Positions 31,951-44,765 of a stretch of DNA of 64,000 nt are shown piece after piece (position 1 is the first letter of the stretch; every line of letters begins with the position of its first letter). The position numbers and the translations under genes are program-made. Source of the stretch: Gautieria morchelliformis (lineage: Eukaryota > Basidiomycota > Agaricomycetes > Gomphales > Gomphaceae); NCBI GenBank assembly GCA_015179125.1, contig WHVA01000532.1:1-64000 (forward strand). The letters are read 5' to 3'. The notes under the pieces are model-generated. The model made no database searches. It was not told the DNA's origin and saw nothing but the letters and a program-made list of their open reading frames with translations.

Positions 31951-34822
31951 CGGAGACATTTCACAGAAGCTTTTGGGTGTTGAGAAGCTTGCTACAGATG
32001 GAAGTAATTGGGCATTGTGGCGAGCCACTCTCATCAGCTATTTGGAGTCCAAAAATCTACTCAAGCATGTAGAAGGGAGAGTCACTCGACCTCCTGATCC
32101 TCCAGTCATGCTCCCAGGCCATATTCTTACAGAAGCTGAGGAAACTCAGATGGATAAGGTTGAGGAGAAGCTGGAGAGATATCTTGCTAGAGAAGGACAA
32201 GCCAAGACCCAAATCATCGTCTCAGTGTCAGAGTCACTAGCTCTGATGCTACAGAAACAAAAGACAGCAAAAGAGACTTGGGATGCACTGGTCAATGAAA
32301 TAACCAAAAAGCCCAAGATGGTCCTCACCAGCCTGCAGAGACAACTCCGCAGTATGAGATGTCCTGAGGATGGAGATTTGAGAGACCACTTGGACAAGGC
32401 CCAAGACCTATATGCTCGCCTTAATGAGATGGGAGCCAGAGTTTCTGAAGAAGAATTCATGGACATAATCCTTGCGTCACTTCCACCATCCTATGAGGCA
32501 GTCATGAATGCCCTCACCACTTCGCTTGAAGAATGCAGGAGGCCCTTAGTCCCTGATGACATTATTAGGGTACTAAACGCTCAGTATGACAGGAAGAAAA
32601 CACTCCCGCAAGAAGAGCAGGTGTTTATAGGTTTGTCTACCAAGAAGGACCAGAAGGGGCAGAAGGTGCATACATGCACCAACTGCAAAAAGCCTGGACA
32701 TTCTATTGAAAATTGCTGGGCTAAAGGAGGTGGTAAAGAAGGTCAAGGACCACGTCAGAAGAAAAAAGCCAAAGGCAAAAAGAAGAAGAAGGGTAAAGCA
32801 AAAGCGAATGTTGCCAAAGAAGAGACCTCTTCTGAGGAAAGTGATGATGGGCATCTTGCCTTCACCAATTTCGACGAGTGCTCTAATTTTAATTCGAGCA
32901 CATCCTCAGGAGTTGTAGTCATACTCGACACCGGAACGACATCACATATGACACCTCATAAAAATTTATTGAGGAACTACTGTCAATTCTCACAGCCAAG
33001 GACTATCCGAGCAGCCAACAAAGGCACTTTTGATGCCTTCGGCTCTGGACTGCTCGTATTATCCAATAAGGTTGGAGATAGAACAGTAGAAGTCATGTTG
33101 CAAGATATGTACTATGCACCAAAAATTGCTGTTACCCTCGTCTCAATCGGTCGGTGTGATGATGCTGGCTATGATATTCGACTCAGTGGCCAGAAATGCA
33201 CAATATCTAACACTGCTGGAAAGATATTGATGCAAGCACCGAAAATCAATGGCTTATATCGACTAGACCTCCAGTCACCAAGTGCTCAAGCCCATATGTG
33301 TTTGTCTGCCATGGAAATTCATCAGAGGATGGGGCACATCTCACAGAAGTCCCTACAACATTTACTTAACCGTGGCACGATATTGGGCATTGAACTGAGC
33401 TCCACAGGCGATAGAATTGTCTGTGATGCGTGCATTCAAGCCAAGATTGCACGCAAACCTCTTCCTCAAGAACCCAGAGACCGTACATCAAAATTCGGTG
33501 ACAGAATTTATTCTGATGTCTGGGGACCTGCAAGGCACCTCACAATCGATAAAAAGTCATATTATGTCTCTTTTATCGATGACTACTCAAGGGAATCGGT
33601 GATCTATCTCATGGCGAACAAATCAGAAGCATTCTCAAAATACAAACTCTACGAGGCTCTAATGCTTCAACAGAGAAATGTGCACATCAAGGCACTTGTT
33701 TCTGACCGAGGGGGCAAGTACACGAGCTCTGAATTTGAACAACATCTGGCCAAACAAGGCACGAAACATTGGTTGACAGTACACGACACACCAGAGTCTA
33801 ATGGTGTTGCCGAACGTCTGAACCGAACTCTCACTGAGAGAACTCGTGCCATGCTATTCGAATCAGGCCTTCCTAAGATATTATGGGGCTATGCGATACA
33901 GCATGCCAATTATCTTAGGAACAGGACGCATACAAGAGCTCTACCGGATAAAACGCCTTACGAAATGATTCACCATGAGAAGCCAAATCTCAAAGACATT
34001 CATATGTGGGGAACCGAAGTCTATGTCAAGGTCACTCAGGGAGATAAATTGGCAGCTCGTGCCAAGAGAGCTCGGTGGATAGGAATTTCTGCACAGAGCC
34101 ATGGTCATTATGTTTATTGGCCTGACTCTCACAAAGTTTCTGTCGAGCGAAACGTGGTATTTGATTCAGAGATGAAGAAGGGAAAAGTCCCAATCATTTC
34201 TATTGAGGAATCCAAGCTACCTACATCTAGAGAGGAGAAGAAGGCCATTCCAGCATCAGTGCCTGTGCCCGGTTGCTTAGTCAGCGAAGAGGCAAAGATC
34301 GAAGAAATTGATGAAAGCGCACCAGAGGAATATCTTGAAGAGCTGCAACCTATTCAGGGAGTTGATGACAGACCTAGAGAAGCTGAACCGATAAGGAGAA
34401 GCGAACGGATTAGTCAACAACAAGTGCAGCCGGCCCCAACAGGTCCCGTAACAAGATCTCAAACTCAGAGACAAGCTGGCGCACATACGACTACACTAGC
34501 TTATGAGGACGTTGAGGACCGTAAAGAAAATCTATTCGACCAAGAATTATCCTCCAAGATTGATGGCATCAGTTGTTATGAATTTGCCATCAGTGCGTTT
34601 CCAACCGACGATCAAAACAATGACAAGGCGCCGGATTTGAGTCAAATTGAACCTAGCAATGCAGACGAAGCTCTGAATAATCCTATGTGGAAGAAATCAA
34701 TGGACAAAGAGTACGAGGCCCTAATCGACAAGGGAGTGTGGGAACAAGCCAAACCACCTCCTGGAGCCAATATTGTCAGTAATAAATGGGTCTACCTTTG
34801 GAAGCGTAATCTAGAAGGGAAA
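31943..34822 (+). pseudogene. copia A gag-pol, first part (gag, protease, integrase, RT start)
   Basis: 960 codons from ATG 31943. Gag has the UBN2-like capsid region and a CCHC knuckle CTNCKKPGHSIENC at about residue 245, followed by a lysine-rich tract. Protease has VVILDTGTTSHMTPH (DTG at 32927-32935). The pre-integrase block is IHQRMGHISQKSL. The integrase core has YSDVWGP, FIDDYSRESV, VSDRGGKYTS and NGVAERLNRTL; B has GEYTS at the same place, so the Lys here is a change next to the catalytic region. A variable linker leads to the start of RT (WVYLWKRNLEGK), where insertion L begins at 34823. The rest resumes at 50869 and 51817. Confidence 0.95.
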
Positions 34823-35604
34823 TGTCATGATGCGTTTATTTCTCATATTCAGGTGCTCTGTCCTACCATTTGTCACTCCATCTCCGTGTTCGTTCCGATC
34901 GCCATTATCATGTTCGGCAACCAATTCTCGCTGTTCGCAACAATGACCATGGTTATGCCATCAACAAGCGATCGACGTCTTCGGACTAACTTAGCAGTCA
35001 TTGTTGGGCCTATCACCTCCTCTGCTCGGCCCTCTTCCGATGGTGTTCTGACAACCGGATTGTCATGACCTATGTATTTCCTGCACCTTGTTACCCCCAT
35101 TCCCTCGTTCGCTACTCCTCCTCCGTGTTCGCTCGGCTTCGCCCCTCCCTTCGGCCACGCCTCCTCTATGTTCTCTCCGTTCACACGTGTTAAATTCTCA
35201 ACTATTAATTGTTACCTATACATCAAGGCTCATCCGATTAATTATTTCCCTTCTTTCCGTTCATCCTCCTTGGTGGAATACTAACCTAATTGCGATGAAT
35301 CTCTGATTCCCCCGCCGATAATCCCAACCGATCTAATCTGCCCCCTCGCACATGCAGGCGGCCTGTCCCTCATCCACTCTTCAGTGTAAGAGACATTACT
35401 TTGACATTACATTGACTACCCTTGTCTCATATCCGCTGATAATTTTCCAATCACAGACTCGAAATCATGCCGCTGCATTATGGCAAATCCATCTCGACAT
35501 GTATAACCATCGAATTCCATAACCATCGAATCCTAACCAATACTCCCTGGTAGAATCGGATTGAACTGGATTCCTAGCATCTGCAGAATAAGTTATTGGC
35601 ACGG
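34823..35604 (+). other. left arm of insertion L, no coding content
   Basis: Pyrimidine-rich sequence without a recognisable gene. A second LTR-start-like TGTCATGACCTATGTATTTCC occurs at 35063, echoing the start at 34823, which may mean a further nested or rearranged LTR end. Confidence 0.45.
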
Positions 35605-35609
35605 ATATT

Positions 35610-36097
35610 TGTTGGGTGCATTTATGCTCCTGCACCAAAATCAAGCATAATATATTCACTTTATTGTGTGGTGTTTCAATATTTTCTCATACTGTTCTTG
35701 TACCATGCATCCATTTCTCTGCTTATTTTCGAAATTTTCTAGTCACTCTCTATCTCTCCATTTCATTCTGTTATTTCTACTTTTACAGGCGGCTGCACCC
35801 AGCGGAGTTTGAAACGACTTCGACGCGCGAGCCCTTGGGCGCTAAAGGGCCGGGTGCAAGTATATGCCTTCTGAGACAGGATTACACTCCTCTCTCAGTG
35901 ACAATAAATTCACTGAGAGAGGCGAGTAGTATCTTTCATATTTACATAGCATGTTGACTGAAAATCATGTAGTATATTTGATTCTAGGTACTGTATTAAT
36001 ACATCAGTGACAATAAATTCACTGAGAGAGTATATTTGATTCTAGCTTTCTAAGAACTCTACCGAACCTTCCCTGCCATAGCCCCTAGTTGCTAACA
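35610..36097 (+). repeat. 5' LTR of copia B (488 bp)
   Basis: Begins TGTTGGGTGCATTT and ends CCCCTAGTTGCTAACA. It has a 13-bp-stem hairpin at 35889-35922 and a second, shorter copy of the same palindrome at 36004-36025. The duplicated block (CAGTGACAATAAATTCACTG) distinguishes the B type from the A type. Confidence 0.96.
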
Positions 36098-36098
36098 A

Positions 36099-36111
36099 GG
36101 GTTATGGGCCC
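36099..36111 (+). other. primer-binding site of copia B, overlapping the gag start
   Basis: GGGTTATGGGCCC lies one base inside the LTR, as in A, with the gag ATG at 36104-36106 within it. The same complementarity to the initiator tRNA-Met anticodon arm applies. Confidence 0.8.
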
Positions 36112-39100
36112 CGCAGACACTTCGCAGAAGCTTTTGGGTGTGGAGAAGCTTGCAACAGATGGAAGTAATTGGCCTCTGTGGCGAGCTACTCTCACAAGTT
36201 ATTTTGAGTCCAAAAATCTACTCAGGCATATAGAAGGGAGAGCCATTCGACCTCCTGATCCTCCAGTCATGCCCCCAGGCCATATTCTCACAGAAGCTGA
36301 GGAAACTCAGATAGAGAAGGCTGAGGAGAAGCTGGAGAAATATCTTGCCAGAGAAGGACAGGCCAAAACCCAAATAATCGTCTCAGTGTCAGAGTCACTA
36401 GCTCTGATGCTACAGAAGAGACATACAGCAAAAGAAGTCTGGGATGCATTGGTCAATGAGATGACCAAAAAGCCCAAGATGGTCCTCACCAACCTACAGA
36501 GACAGCTTCGCAGTATGAGGTGTCCTGAGGATGGAGACTTGAGAGATCACTTGGACAAGGCCCAAGACCTCTATGCTCGTCTCAATGAGATGGGAGCCAG
36601 AATTTCTGAAGGAGAGTTCACCGACATTATCCTTGCATCACTTCCACCCTCCTATGAGGCAGTTATGAATGCCCTTACCACGTCGCTCGAAGAATGTGGA
36701 ATGCCCTTAGTGCCTGATGATATTATCAGAGTACTAAAGGCTCAATATGACAGGAGAAAGACCCTCAATATTTCACAAGAAGAGCAGGCATTTATTGGTT
36801 CATCTACGAAAGGGCAGAAGGGCCGGAAAGACCCGAAGGTGCCTGCATGCACTAATTGCCACAAGCCTGGACATGCTATAGAGAGTTGCTGGGCTAAAGG
36901 AGGTGGTAAAGAAGGCCAGGGGCCACGTCAGAAGAAGAAAGCGAAAGCCAAAAAGAAGAAGGGCAAAGCCAAGGCGAATGTTGCCGAAGAAGTGTCCTCT
37001 GAGGAGGATGAGAGTGGCAGTCCAGCCGCTTTCGCCAACTTCGACTGCTCTAATTTGAGTAGTTTATCTCTGGACACTGTTGTTATCCTCGACACTGGAA
37101 CGACCGCACATATGACCCCTCACAAGAATTTATTGAGGGATTACAGTCCATTCTCACAGCCGCGCACAATTCGTGCAGCCAACAAAGGCACTTTTGATGC
37201 CTTCGGTTCAGGCTCACTCGTGCTATCTAACAAGGTTGGAGATAAGACTGTGAACATTACATTGAAGGATACGTTCTACGCGCCAAAAATGGCTGTTACC
37301 CTCATCTCGATCGGCCGGTGCGATGATGCAGGCTATAACACACAAATAGCTGATCAGAAATGCACAATATCCAATCGTAAAGGCAGGATATTGATGCAAG
37401 CACCGAAGCTGAATGGCTTATATCGATTTGATTTACAACACACAAGTGCCGAAGCGCATGTATGCGCATCAGCCATGGAAATACATCAAAAAATGGGGCA
37501 CATTTCACAAAAGTCCCTACAGCACTTGCTCAACCGTGGCATGATATTAGGCATTGAATTGAGCTCAAAAGGTGACAAGGTTGTTTGCGATGCGTGCATT
37601 CAGGCGAAGATTGCACGTAAATCACTTCCTCAGGAACCCAGAAGCCGATCATCAAAATTCGGTGACAGAATTTATTCTGATGTCTGGGGACCAGCGAGAC
37701 ACTCCACAATTGACAAGAAATCCTATTATGTGTCTTTCATTGACGACTACTCAAGAGAATCGGTTATCTATTTGATGGCAAACAAATCGGAAGCATTTTC
37801 AAAATACAAACTCTACGAGGCCTTGATGCTTCGACAGAGGAATATGCACATCAAAGCACTTGTTTCCGACAGAGGGGGCGAATACACAAGCTCAGAATTT
37901 GAACAGCATTTGGCCAAGCAAGGCACGAAGCATCGGTTAACCGTGCACGACACCCCAGAGTCAAATGGTGTTGCTGAACGTTTAAACCGAACTCTAGTTG
38001 AAAGAGCTCGTGCCATGCTATTGGAATCAAGTCTTCCTAAGACTTATGGGGGCATGCAATTTTGCACGCCAACTATCTTAGGAATCGGACACATACAAGA
38101 GCTTTGCCAGACAAAACCCCTTTTGAAATGATCCATCACGAGAAACCGAACCTGAAAGACATACACGTGTGGGGAATTGAAGTCTACGTTAAAGTCAAAG
38201 AGGGAAACAAACTAGCAGCCCGTGCCAAAAGAGCTCGGTGGATAGGAATCTCTGGACAGAGCCATGGTCACTGCATCTACTGGCCTGACTCTCAGAAGGT
38301 TTCTGTCGAGCGGAATGTTATATTTGACTCAGAGATGAAGGGGGGCAAAGCTCCAATCATTTCTATTGAAGAGTCACAGCTACCTACGTCCAGAAAAATG
38401 GTACAGGCCATCTCGGCGCCAGCACCTATGCCTAGCCGCTTAGTCAGCGAAGAGGCAAAGATCGAGGAAATTGATGATGATGAACCAGAGGAACGTCTGA
38501 AAGAGCTGCAACCCAGTCAGACTGTTGATGCCAGACCTAAAGAAGCTGCTCCAACAAGGAGAAGCGAGAGAATCCGTCAGCAGCAGGTGCAGCCGGCCCC
38601 AAGTGGTCCCGTAACAAGATCTCAAACCAAGAGACATGCTGGTGCAGATATCACTACACTAGCTTAGGAGGACATTGAGGACCATCAAGACAAATTATTC
38701 GAACAAGATTTATCCTCTGTCACTGACGGCATCAGTGATTATAACCTTGCCATCAGTACACTTTCGACCTCCGATCAAAACAAAGATAATGTGCTGCCGG
38801 ATTTAAATCAGACCGAGCCTAGCAATGCAGATGAAGCCTTAAATGATCCTATGTGGAAAGCATCGATGGATAAAGAGTATAAGGTGCTACTCGACAAAGG
38901 TGTATGGGAAGTGGTTAAACCACCTCCTGGGGCAAATATTGTCGGAAATAGATGGGTATTCCTCTGGAAACGCAATCCAGAAGGTGAACCCATTACACCC
39001 AGATCGAGGATGGTCGCCCAAGGCTTTACACAAAGTTTTGGAGTCGACTACAATGAAACCTATGCACCTGTTGCTCGGATGACTTCCTTACGGATTATAT

Positions 39101-40353
39101 GTGCCATTGCTGCCAGGAACAACTGGCCTATTCACCAAATGGATGTGGACAGTGCGTATTTGAATGCTACACTGCCAGAACCTATTTACATGAGACAGCC
39201 GTATGGATATGAGACCGGAGACAAAGATGATGTCCTCCTGCTGAAGAAAGCACTTTACGGCCTCAAACAGTCTGGAAGGGAATGGTACAAACGTCTGAGT
39301 GGTGAATTTCTCAAGTTAGGATTCACTAAATCAGCTTCGGATGGAGCTGTATTTTGCAGACGTGGACCGAGAGGGCATGCGATTATTGCAACGGCGGTGG
39401 ACGACCTCACTATCACAGCTGAGAGTCAACCAATCCTCGATGAGGTAAAGCATGATCTTGCCCAGGTTTTTAGTATGAAAGACCTAGGCGAGATTCACTG
39501 GCTTTTGAACCTCAAAATCGAAAGAGATTGGAATAACAAATCGATTGCAATATCACAAGCCACATACATCCAGAAAATCATCAAAAAATTCAATCTGGAT
39601 GATGCCAAAACATTTTCCACGCCTCTCGACCCAGCCGTTAAATTATCCAGGGACCAATGCCCTTCCACAGATGAAGACAAACAGAAGATGTCAAGAATTC
39701 CATACAGACAAGCGATAGGATCATTGATGTGGGCAGCAGTAGCCACTCGACCGGACATTGCGTTCGCAGTGTCATTACTTTCTCAATTCCTCGAAAACCC
39801 AGGTCCAACACATTGGCATGCAGTCAAACGTGTCTTTAAATATCTAAAAGGCACGATGGACTACAAATTGACACTTGGGAAGAATCGAGACGGCCTCATT
39901 GGGTATTCAGATGCGTATTGGGCTTCTCAAGAGCACAGGCACTCATACTCGGCTTATATTTTTCAGATTGATGGTGGGACAGTATCATGGAGTTGTCAAA
40001 AACAATCCATAGTAGCCCTATCATCAACTGAAGCCGAATTCGTTGCTCTGACTCATGCGAGCAAAGAAGCCTTATGGATGCGCCACTTTATTTCTGAAGT
40101 ATTCCAACCGCTGAATTGTCCCATCAAACTTTATTCAGACAATCAATCAGCCATTGCCATCGTCTATGGCACTCAACAACACACGAGGACCAAGCATTTC
40201 GACATTAGATTATATTTCATCCGAGATATAGTCGAAGATGAAGAAATTAAGCTTGTGTACCTACCAACGGAACACATGCTAGCCGATCTTCTCACTAAAG
40301 GACTTCCTAGTCCTAGAGTGAGAATCCTCAACGAGAAAATCGGAATATATTAA
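36104..40353 (+). pseudogene. copia B gag-pol with one frameshift and one stop
   Basis: From ATG 36104: gag with CCHC CTNCHKPGHAIESC (about 36850), protease VVILDTGTTAHMTPH, integrase YSDVWGP...VSDRGGEYTS...NGVAERLNRTL. At about 38045, where A reads PKILWGYAIQHANY, one base is missing and the frame moves. A second frame carries the integrase end and linker to TAG 38665-38667, where A has TAT (Tyr). Reading then continues in that same frame, with the next in-frame start codon at 38791, through RT (LLKKALYGLKQSGREWYKRL, TAVDDLTI active site about 39400) and RNase H (STEAEFVALT, LADLLTKGLPSPR) to TAA 40351-40353. Everything else is intact, so only two lesions separate it from a complete polyprotein. 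Confidence 0.95.
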
Positions 40354-40355
40354 GC

Positions 40356-40366
40356 TTGAGGGGGCG
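40356..40366 (+). other. polypurine tract of copia B
   Basis: TTGAGGGGGCG directly before the 3' LTR; the same sequence precedes the A 3' LTR at 52923-52933. Confidence 0.75.
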
Positions 40367-40854
40367 TGTTGGGTGCATTTATGCTCCTGCACCAAAATCA
40401 AGCATAATATATTCACTTTATTGTGTGGTGTTTCAATATTTTCTCATACTGTTCTTGTACCATGCATCCATTTCTCTGCTTATTTTCGAAATTTTCTAGT
40501 CACTCTCTATCTCTCCATTTCATTCTGTTATTTCTACTTTTACAGGCGGCTGCACCCAGCGGAGTTTGAAACGACTTCGACGCGCGAGCCCTTGGGCGCT
40601 AAAGGGCCGGGTGCAAGTATATGCCTTCTGAGACAGGATTACACTCCTCTCTCAGTGACAATAAATTCACTGAGAGAGGCGAGTAGTATCTTTCATATTT
40701 ACATAGCATGTTGACTGAAAATCATGTAGTATATTTGATTCTAGGTACTGTATTAATACATCAGTGACAATAAATTCACTGAGAGAGTATATTTGATTCT
40801 AGCTTTCTAAGAACTCTACCGAACCTTCCCTGCCATAGCCCCTAGTTGCTAACA
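40367..40854 (+). repeat. 3' LTR of copia B (488 bp)
   Basis: Same length and, by eye, same sequence as 35610-36097. Followed by ATATT. Confidence 0.96.
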
Positions 40855-40949
40855 ATATTCCCTCCCAAATCCCATCGAATAGTATCAGTCCGATTGTTTT
40901 GATTGAAAATCGAACCTGTGCAATACACCTGCACAAACATCAAGGCCAA

Positions 40950-43900
40950 CGTATGTTAGGATGGCCTGGTGCTGCGGTGGACGACACCTTTGGCTTTCTC
41001 ATACTTTTGCTGACATTCGGCAGCCATACCTTCATACATGTCAGCCTGTTCGTGAGCGTACGCCTGACGGCCCACCCCCGCATGGGAATGGTCGCACCCA
41101 GCTGCAAGCACCTTCCAAACTTCACACATACGCGTAAACGACCTGTATGTGCGACGGAATTCCTCCTCTAGGATCTCTACCTCTTCCCGCCACCGATCCC
41201 TATGAGCCCTGGCTCGGAACCACTGCACCCGATCCACTGGGGGCGTACTTAAGTGCATGACATGAACTGTAAGATCAGAATCACGCACCATCTTTCTCCC
41301 ATTCGGTTCGGCTGGCGTCTGAAGGTGTAGTACCAAACCCCGTCCACCATATCCATGATTCTTCACGTCTGCCATCGCCGAGCGCATGCCCCTCCACTAT
41401 GGCTTTCATCCAGAGGTTGGTGTCACGCAAAGGTAGGTACGTGGTATTGTCAGCTGCCATTCCCAGTCGAATCATGGCGGCCTGGGCCACACGATACTTC
41501 TGCACATACTTGTCTCTTTCGCTGATGCTTGATTTCAAGATGCTTTGGGCGCGTGTATTGTCTCGCTGCCCACGTATCTCTTTCTTCTTGAAGGCCAAGT
41601 TGACTGAGAGCTGCTTGATGCAAAGTCGGACACTGTCCAGTGCATCGTTAGCCTCCCCCCATCTAAGTTCCATTTCTTTCAGCCCAAGGTCATATACACC
41701 CAGCTTTTGGCGTTGGGAAGTGGTAGGGAAGTGTGACGGCAAGAAGAGGGACTCTTCTTCGGGGTCCTCGTGCGGTGCATCAGATATTAGAGCCTGCAGG
41801 GCCGGAAAGTGTTCGACCTGGTACTTGCGCCACTTCTCAATGTCGTGGCGAAGTTTGAGCCTGGATCTGGCGATCTCAGCTTCCATTTGAGGAGTAGTGT
41901 CCGTTCCAGTGGTGGAACGAGATTGTTCTTTCAGACGCCGTCTGTGTTTCAACGTCCATGAACTTAGCAAATGCCCATATGAGTTCTTAACTTACTGGTG
42001 GGCATGGATCCGCAAGCCGGTGTTAAGGAACACTGCATCGCCACCGACAGCAGTCCCAGCCCTTTCTGCTGCGTGTTCTTTCAACGATAGCTCTTGAAAT
42101 ATAGCCACTTGGGTTGGCGCTGCAAGGAGGCACAATGGGTGCGTTCTGGAGAGGGTTCATGTTCGACATGACTACTGACCTTTCGCAAAGCGAGGTCGAT
42201 ATACACTGCACCATTCTCCTCCCTCCTTATATGGCTCGGTACTCATGGCTTCCCACTCCACAAGAACGTGTGGGGCCACGGGTATGTTTTCAAAAGCGAT
42301 TTGGGCCTGCTTGGCCATGCCTTGAGCGTCGATTAGCGAGTGATAGAGAGAGTCGCCTGCAAGCAATTGTCATCCATAGATACCATAGAAAGTTGCTTCA
42401 TGACTGACTCATGTTCTGAACCTTGCTCCAGTTCCAGTCACTGTATAGATCATCCAAAGTGTCGTGGCGGTGGCCATGATTCATTTCCTTGACGCTGCCA
42501 TTGGCTTGGTTGAGCTCACTCCACACAGTCTCAATAAGCTCCCCGCACGTTCGCCCCACACCATACGTGAAGTTCAGTGACCAGCGATATCCGCAATCCA
42601 ATTTATGCCCAGCAAGGTGCATTTTGGGGATCAGGGCTGTCATTCGGGAGACAACTGGTACCAATGTGGGAAAATGCTGCCGGAAGCGGGTCACGAGGTG
42701 CACCATATATTGGCATGCCACATCGTATGTCAGGCCTACATCTTGCAGTGATGTGCATTCTCGCAATGCCTGGGCTAGGGCATAATCTGCGTTGGCGTAA
42801 CTGCAAATTCGGCACGTGTCAGAGGGATTACACAGTTATAATACCGGAACGTCCCACCGTTCACCCTTTTGGAGGTCAACGACGGCACCAGGTTGTATGA
42901 TGCCATGGCGGGCACATACAACCGCAACCACACCGGTAATTTCAGTGTTCTTGAATTTAGCTTTGTTTTGCATGTTGACTGCTTTGAGGTGTGCGCACGT
43001 TGATTTCTGCAAGTTCCAGGCATCTCGAACCTTGATCGCACTCATTTTGTGATTGTCAACTTACCTCTGGGGTCTCTCCAATTTCCGAGAGGTATGTCCG
43101 ATAGGTTGAGCTTTCGGCACAGTACCCATGGCCCTCGCCCAGTGCGACATCATCAGGGTCATCTCGTTTCTTTTTCTTCTGGGCGGAAAAGTTGCCATCT
43201 ATAGACAGCCATCGTTGGTGGATGTATCGTCGTGATGCATGTGTGTTGCGCCAGCTGTCAGGCATGTTGAAGTTGTCCTCAGGACATGCCGGACAGCGCA
43301 CGGCGAGTGTCCCAGGCGTGTGATGGGAGAGGACGGAGTCTATGCCATGGACCTGTCCACTGTGTTTCAAGGCAACCAAATGACGCCACATCCGTACTAC
43401 TCGGAGAAATTCCTGGTATTTGGTCTGCCCAATTCCGTGTGTCAGCCCCTCATGGCTGAGGGAATGTACGGCACCTTACCGTGACTGTGTGAGAAAATGC
43501 TCGGTTTGTGTGCTGACATAAGGCTTCACAATAGTCATATGCTGATTTTTTGGACGTGAGACTCTGAATGTGAAAATCTGTGAGGGTGGCAAAAGTGAAA
43601 GCCGAACTGATGTGCTGGGGATCTTGTACTGTCGTCGGAAACAATCCCATGCGCATGAGCTGACGAACGGGGTCAGGGTGCCCATGACAGTGGCACAATT
43701 GCAAGGCGACACGATGATGTCCAACGGTATGGACCACAGTGAACTGTCGTGGTGGATGCTGGGGTGGAATGTGGGGGCAGAGTTCATTGTCCTCATGACC
43801 TAAACCGATGACAAGGCCCAGGTCAACCAATGGTGTCTGTATGTACCGCTCACCATTGCAGCGCTGCACACGATGGAACGGAAGGTGTCGGTGCGTTTCC

Positions 43901-44640
43901 ACAATACAGGATGCACAGAACCGTGGGGATTTCCAACATTCCAGACATCGGAAAATGCCTTCTTCTCCACAGTGGCAGGTAAGCAATTGTGGCATGGGTG
44001 CGTCATGCTCGAACATCCCGTCCAGCAGATCAGGGATTCGGTTAATGAATCCTTGCATGAAACTCGAGGCACCCTGGAGTTGGGGTGTGGCGATGTTAAA
44101 GGTGCTGTGGTGGGATAGAAACAACAAGCCTACCTGGTGTCGAGGCATTTGTATGGGCAGTGGGCATGTTTCAGGACATGGCATATGGCATTTGGTCCGT
44201 TTTGGAGGCCGACCAGAGTTGACGGCGAACTGCTTCACCGATGGGCGATGTGTTGGATCGCGGGCCAAGTTGGTATGAGTGACAATGGACTGGTGGGGGT
44301 TCGCGTGCCATCTGACAGGGCTGGCCATCACCTGGGGCTGAGAGGATGAGGATTCCCTTTTGAGGGCGGCTGCCAAAGTGGATCCATGGGGAGCGGTGGG
44401 AACCGTTTGGTTCATCTTCATGGCACGCACTTGTAAGTTACACAGGTTCACGGCAGACACCGTGAACATGCATGGGGTCACGTGATATCATGCCACCGAT
44501 GGAGGAAAATTTTCCTGATCCATGTGCAGTGACATCGGTTCCTGATCTTCGTCTGAAAACTGAGAATTGCTGGTGATCTTCCTGTTTTTTGGGGGGGGGT
44601 AGAGATGCAGGCCCGTCTACGCGCCGTTCTCGATTATTAA
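40950..44640 (-). CDS. KDZ transposase with CxC2 cysteine cluster, multi-exon
   Basis: About ten coding blocks on the minus strand. The N-terminal exon (about 44640-44483) is SQFSDEDQEPMSLHMDQEN. The CxC2 zinc cluster is CHCGEEGIFRCLECW...FCASCIVETHRHLPFHRVQ (about 43830-44030). Then come PACPEDNFNMP and LSIDGNFSAQ (first catalytic Asp, about 43195), TGVVAVVCARHG (about 42920), LTYDVACQY (second Asp, about 42720), IPKMHLAGHKLDCGYRWS, and ELIETVWSELNQANGSVKEMN (Glu, about 42520). C-terminal helices at 41970-41281 and 41240-40956 include VQWFRARAHRDRWREEVEILEEEFRRT. A short intron probably bridges the frame change near 41280. The transposase would cut and integrate its own element. The motifs look intact, but exon borders are inferred. 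Confidence 0.85.
44483..44605 (-). repeat. direct repeat of the KDZ N-terminal exon, copy 1
   Basis: About 120 bp, including the DEDQEPMSLHMDQEN codons and an adjacent poly-C/poly-A tract, recurs in the same orientation at about 46398-46520 with a few differences. A 1.8-kb block separates the copies. Confidence 0.8.
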
Positions 44641-44765
44641 CATGTATTATATATTGCCAACCACTCCCTATAATACTAGCATTCTAGGTATGGTAGCCTC
44701 AAGAATTCCAAGAGTGCACTTTGCATATTTCAAGAAAACACCATCTCGCAGGACCTACAGGGGCT

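Larger units (their letters stand above)
35610..40854 (+). mobile_element. copia element B, full length with LTRs that look identical
   Basis: Two 488-bp LTRs that appear identical by eye, target duplication ATATT (35605-35609 and 40855-40859), initiator-tRNA primer site, gag-pol and polypurine tract. It is a close relative of A (same primer site and protein domains) with a different LTR variant. One frameshift and one stop break pol despite the very young age implied by the LTRs. Confidence 0.97.

Noticed and set aside
35616-35957. Frame of 113 codons repeated at 40373-40714
   Set aside because: Lies wholly within the two copia B LTRs. Its repetition reflects LTR identity, not a gene.
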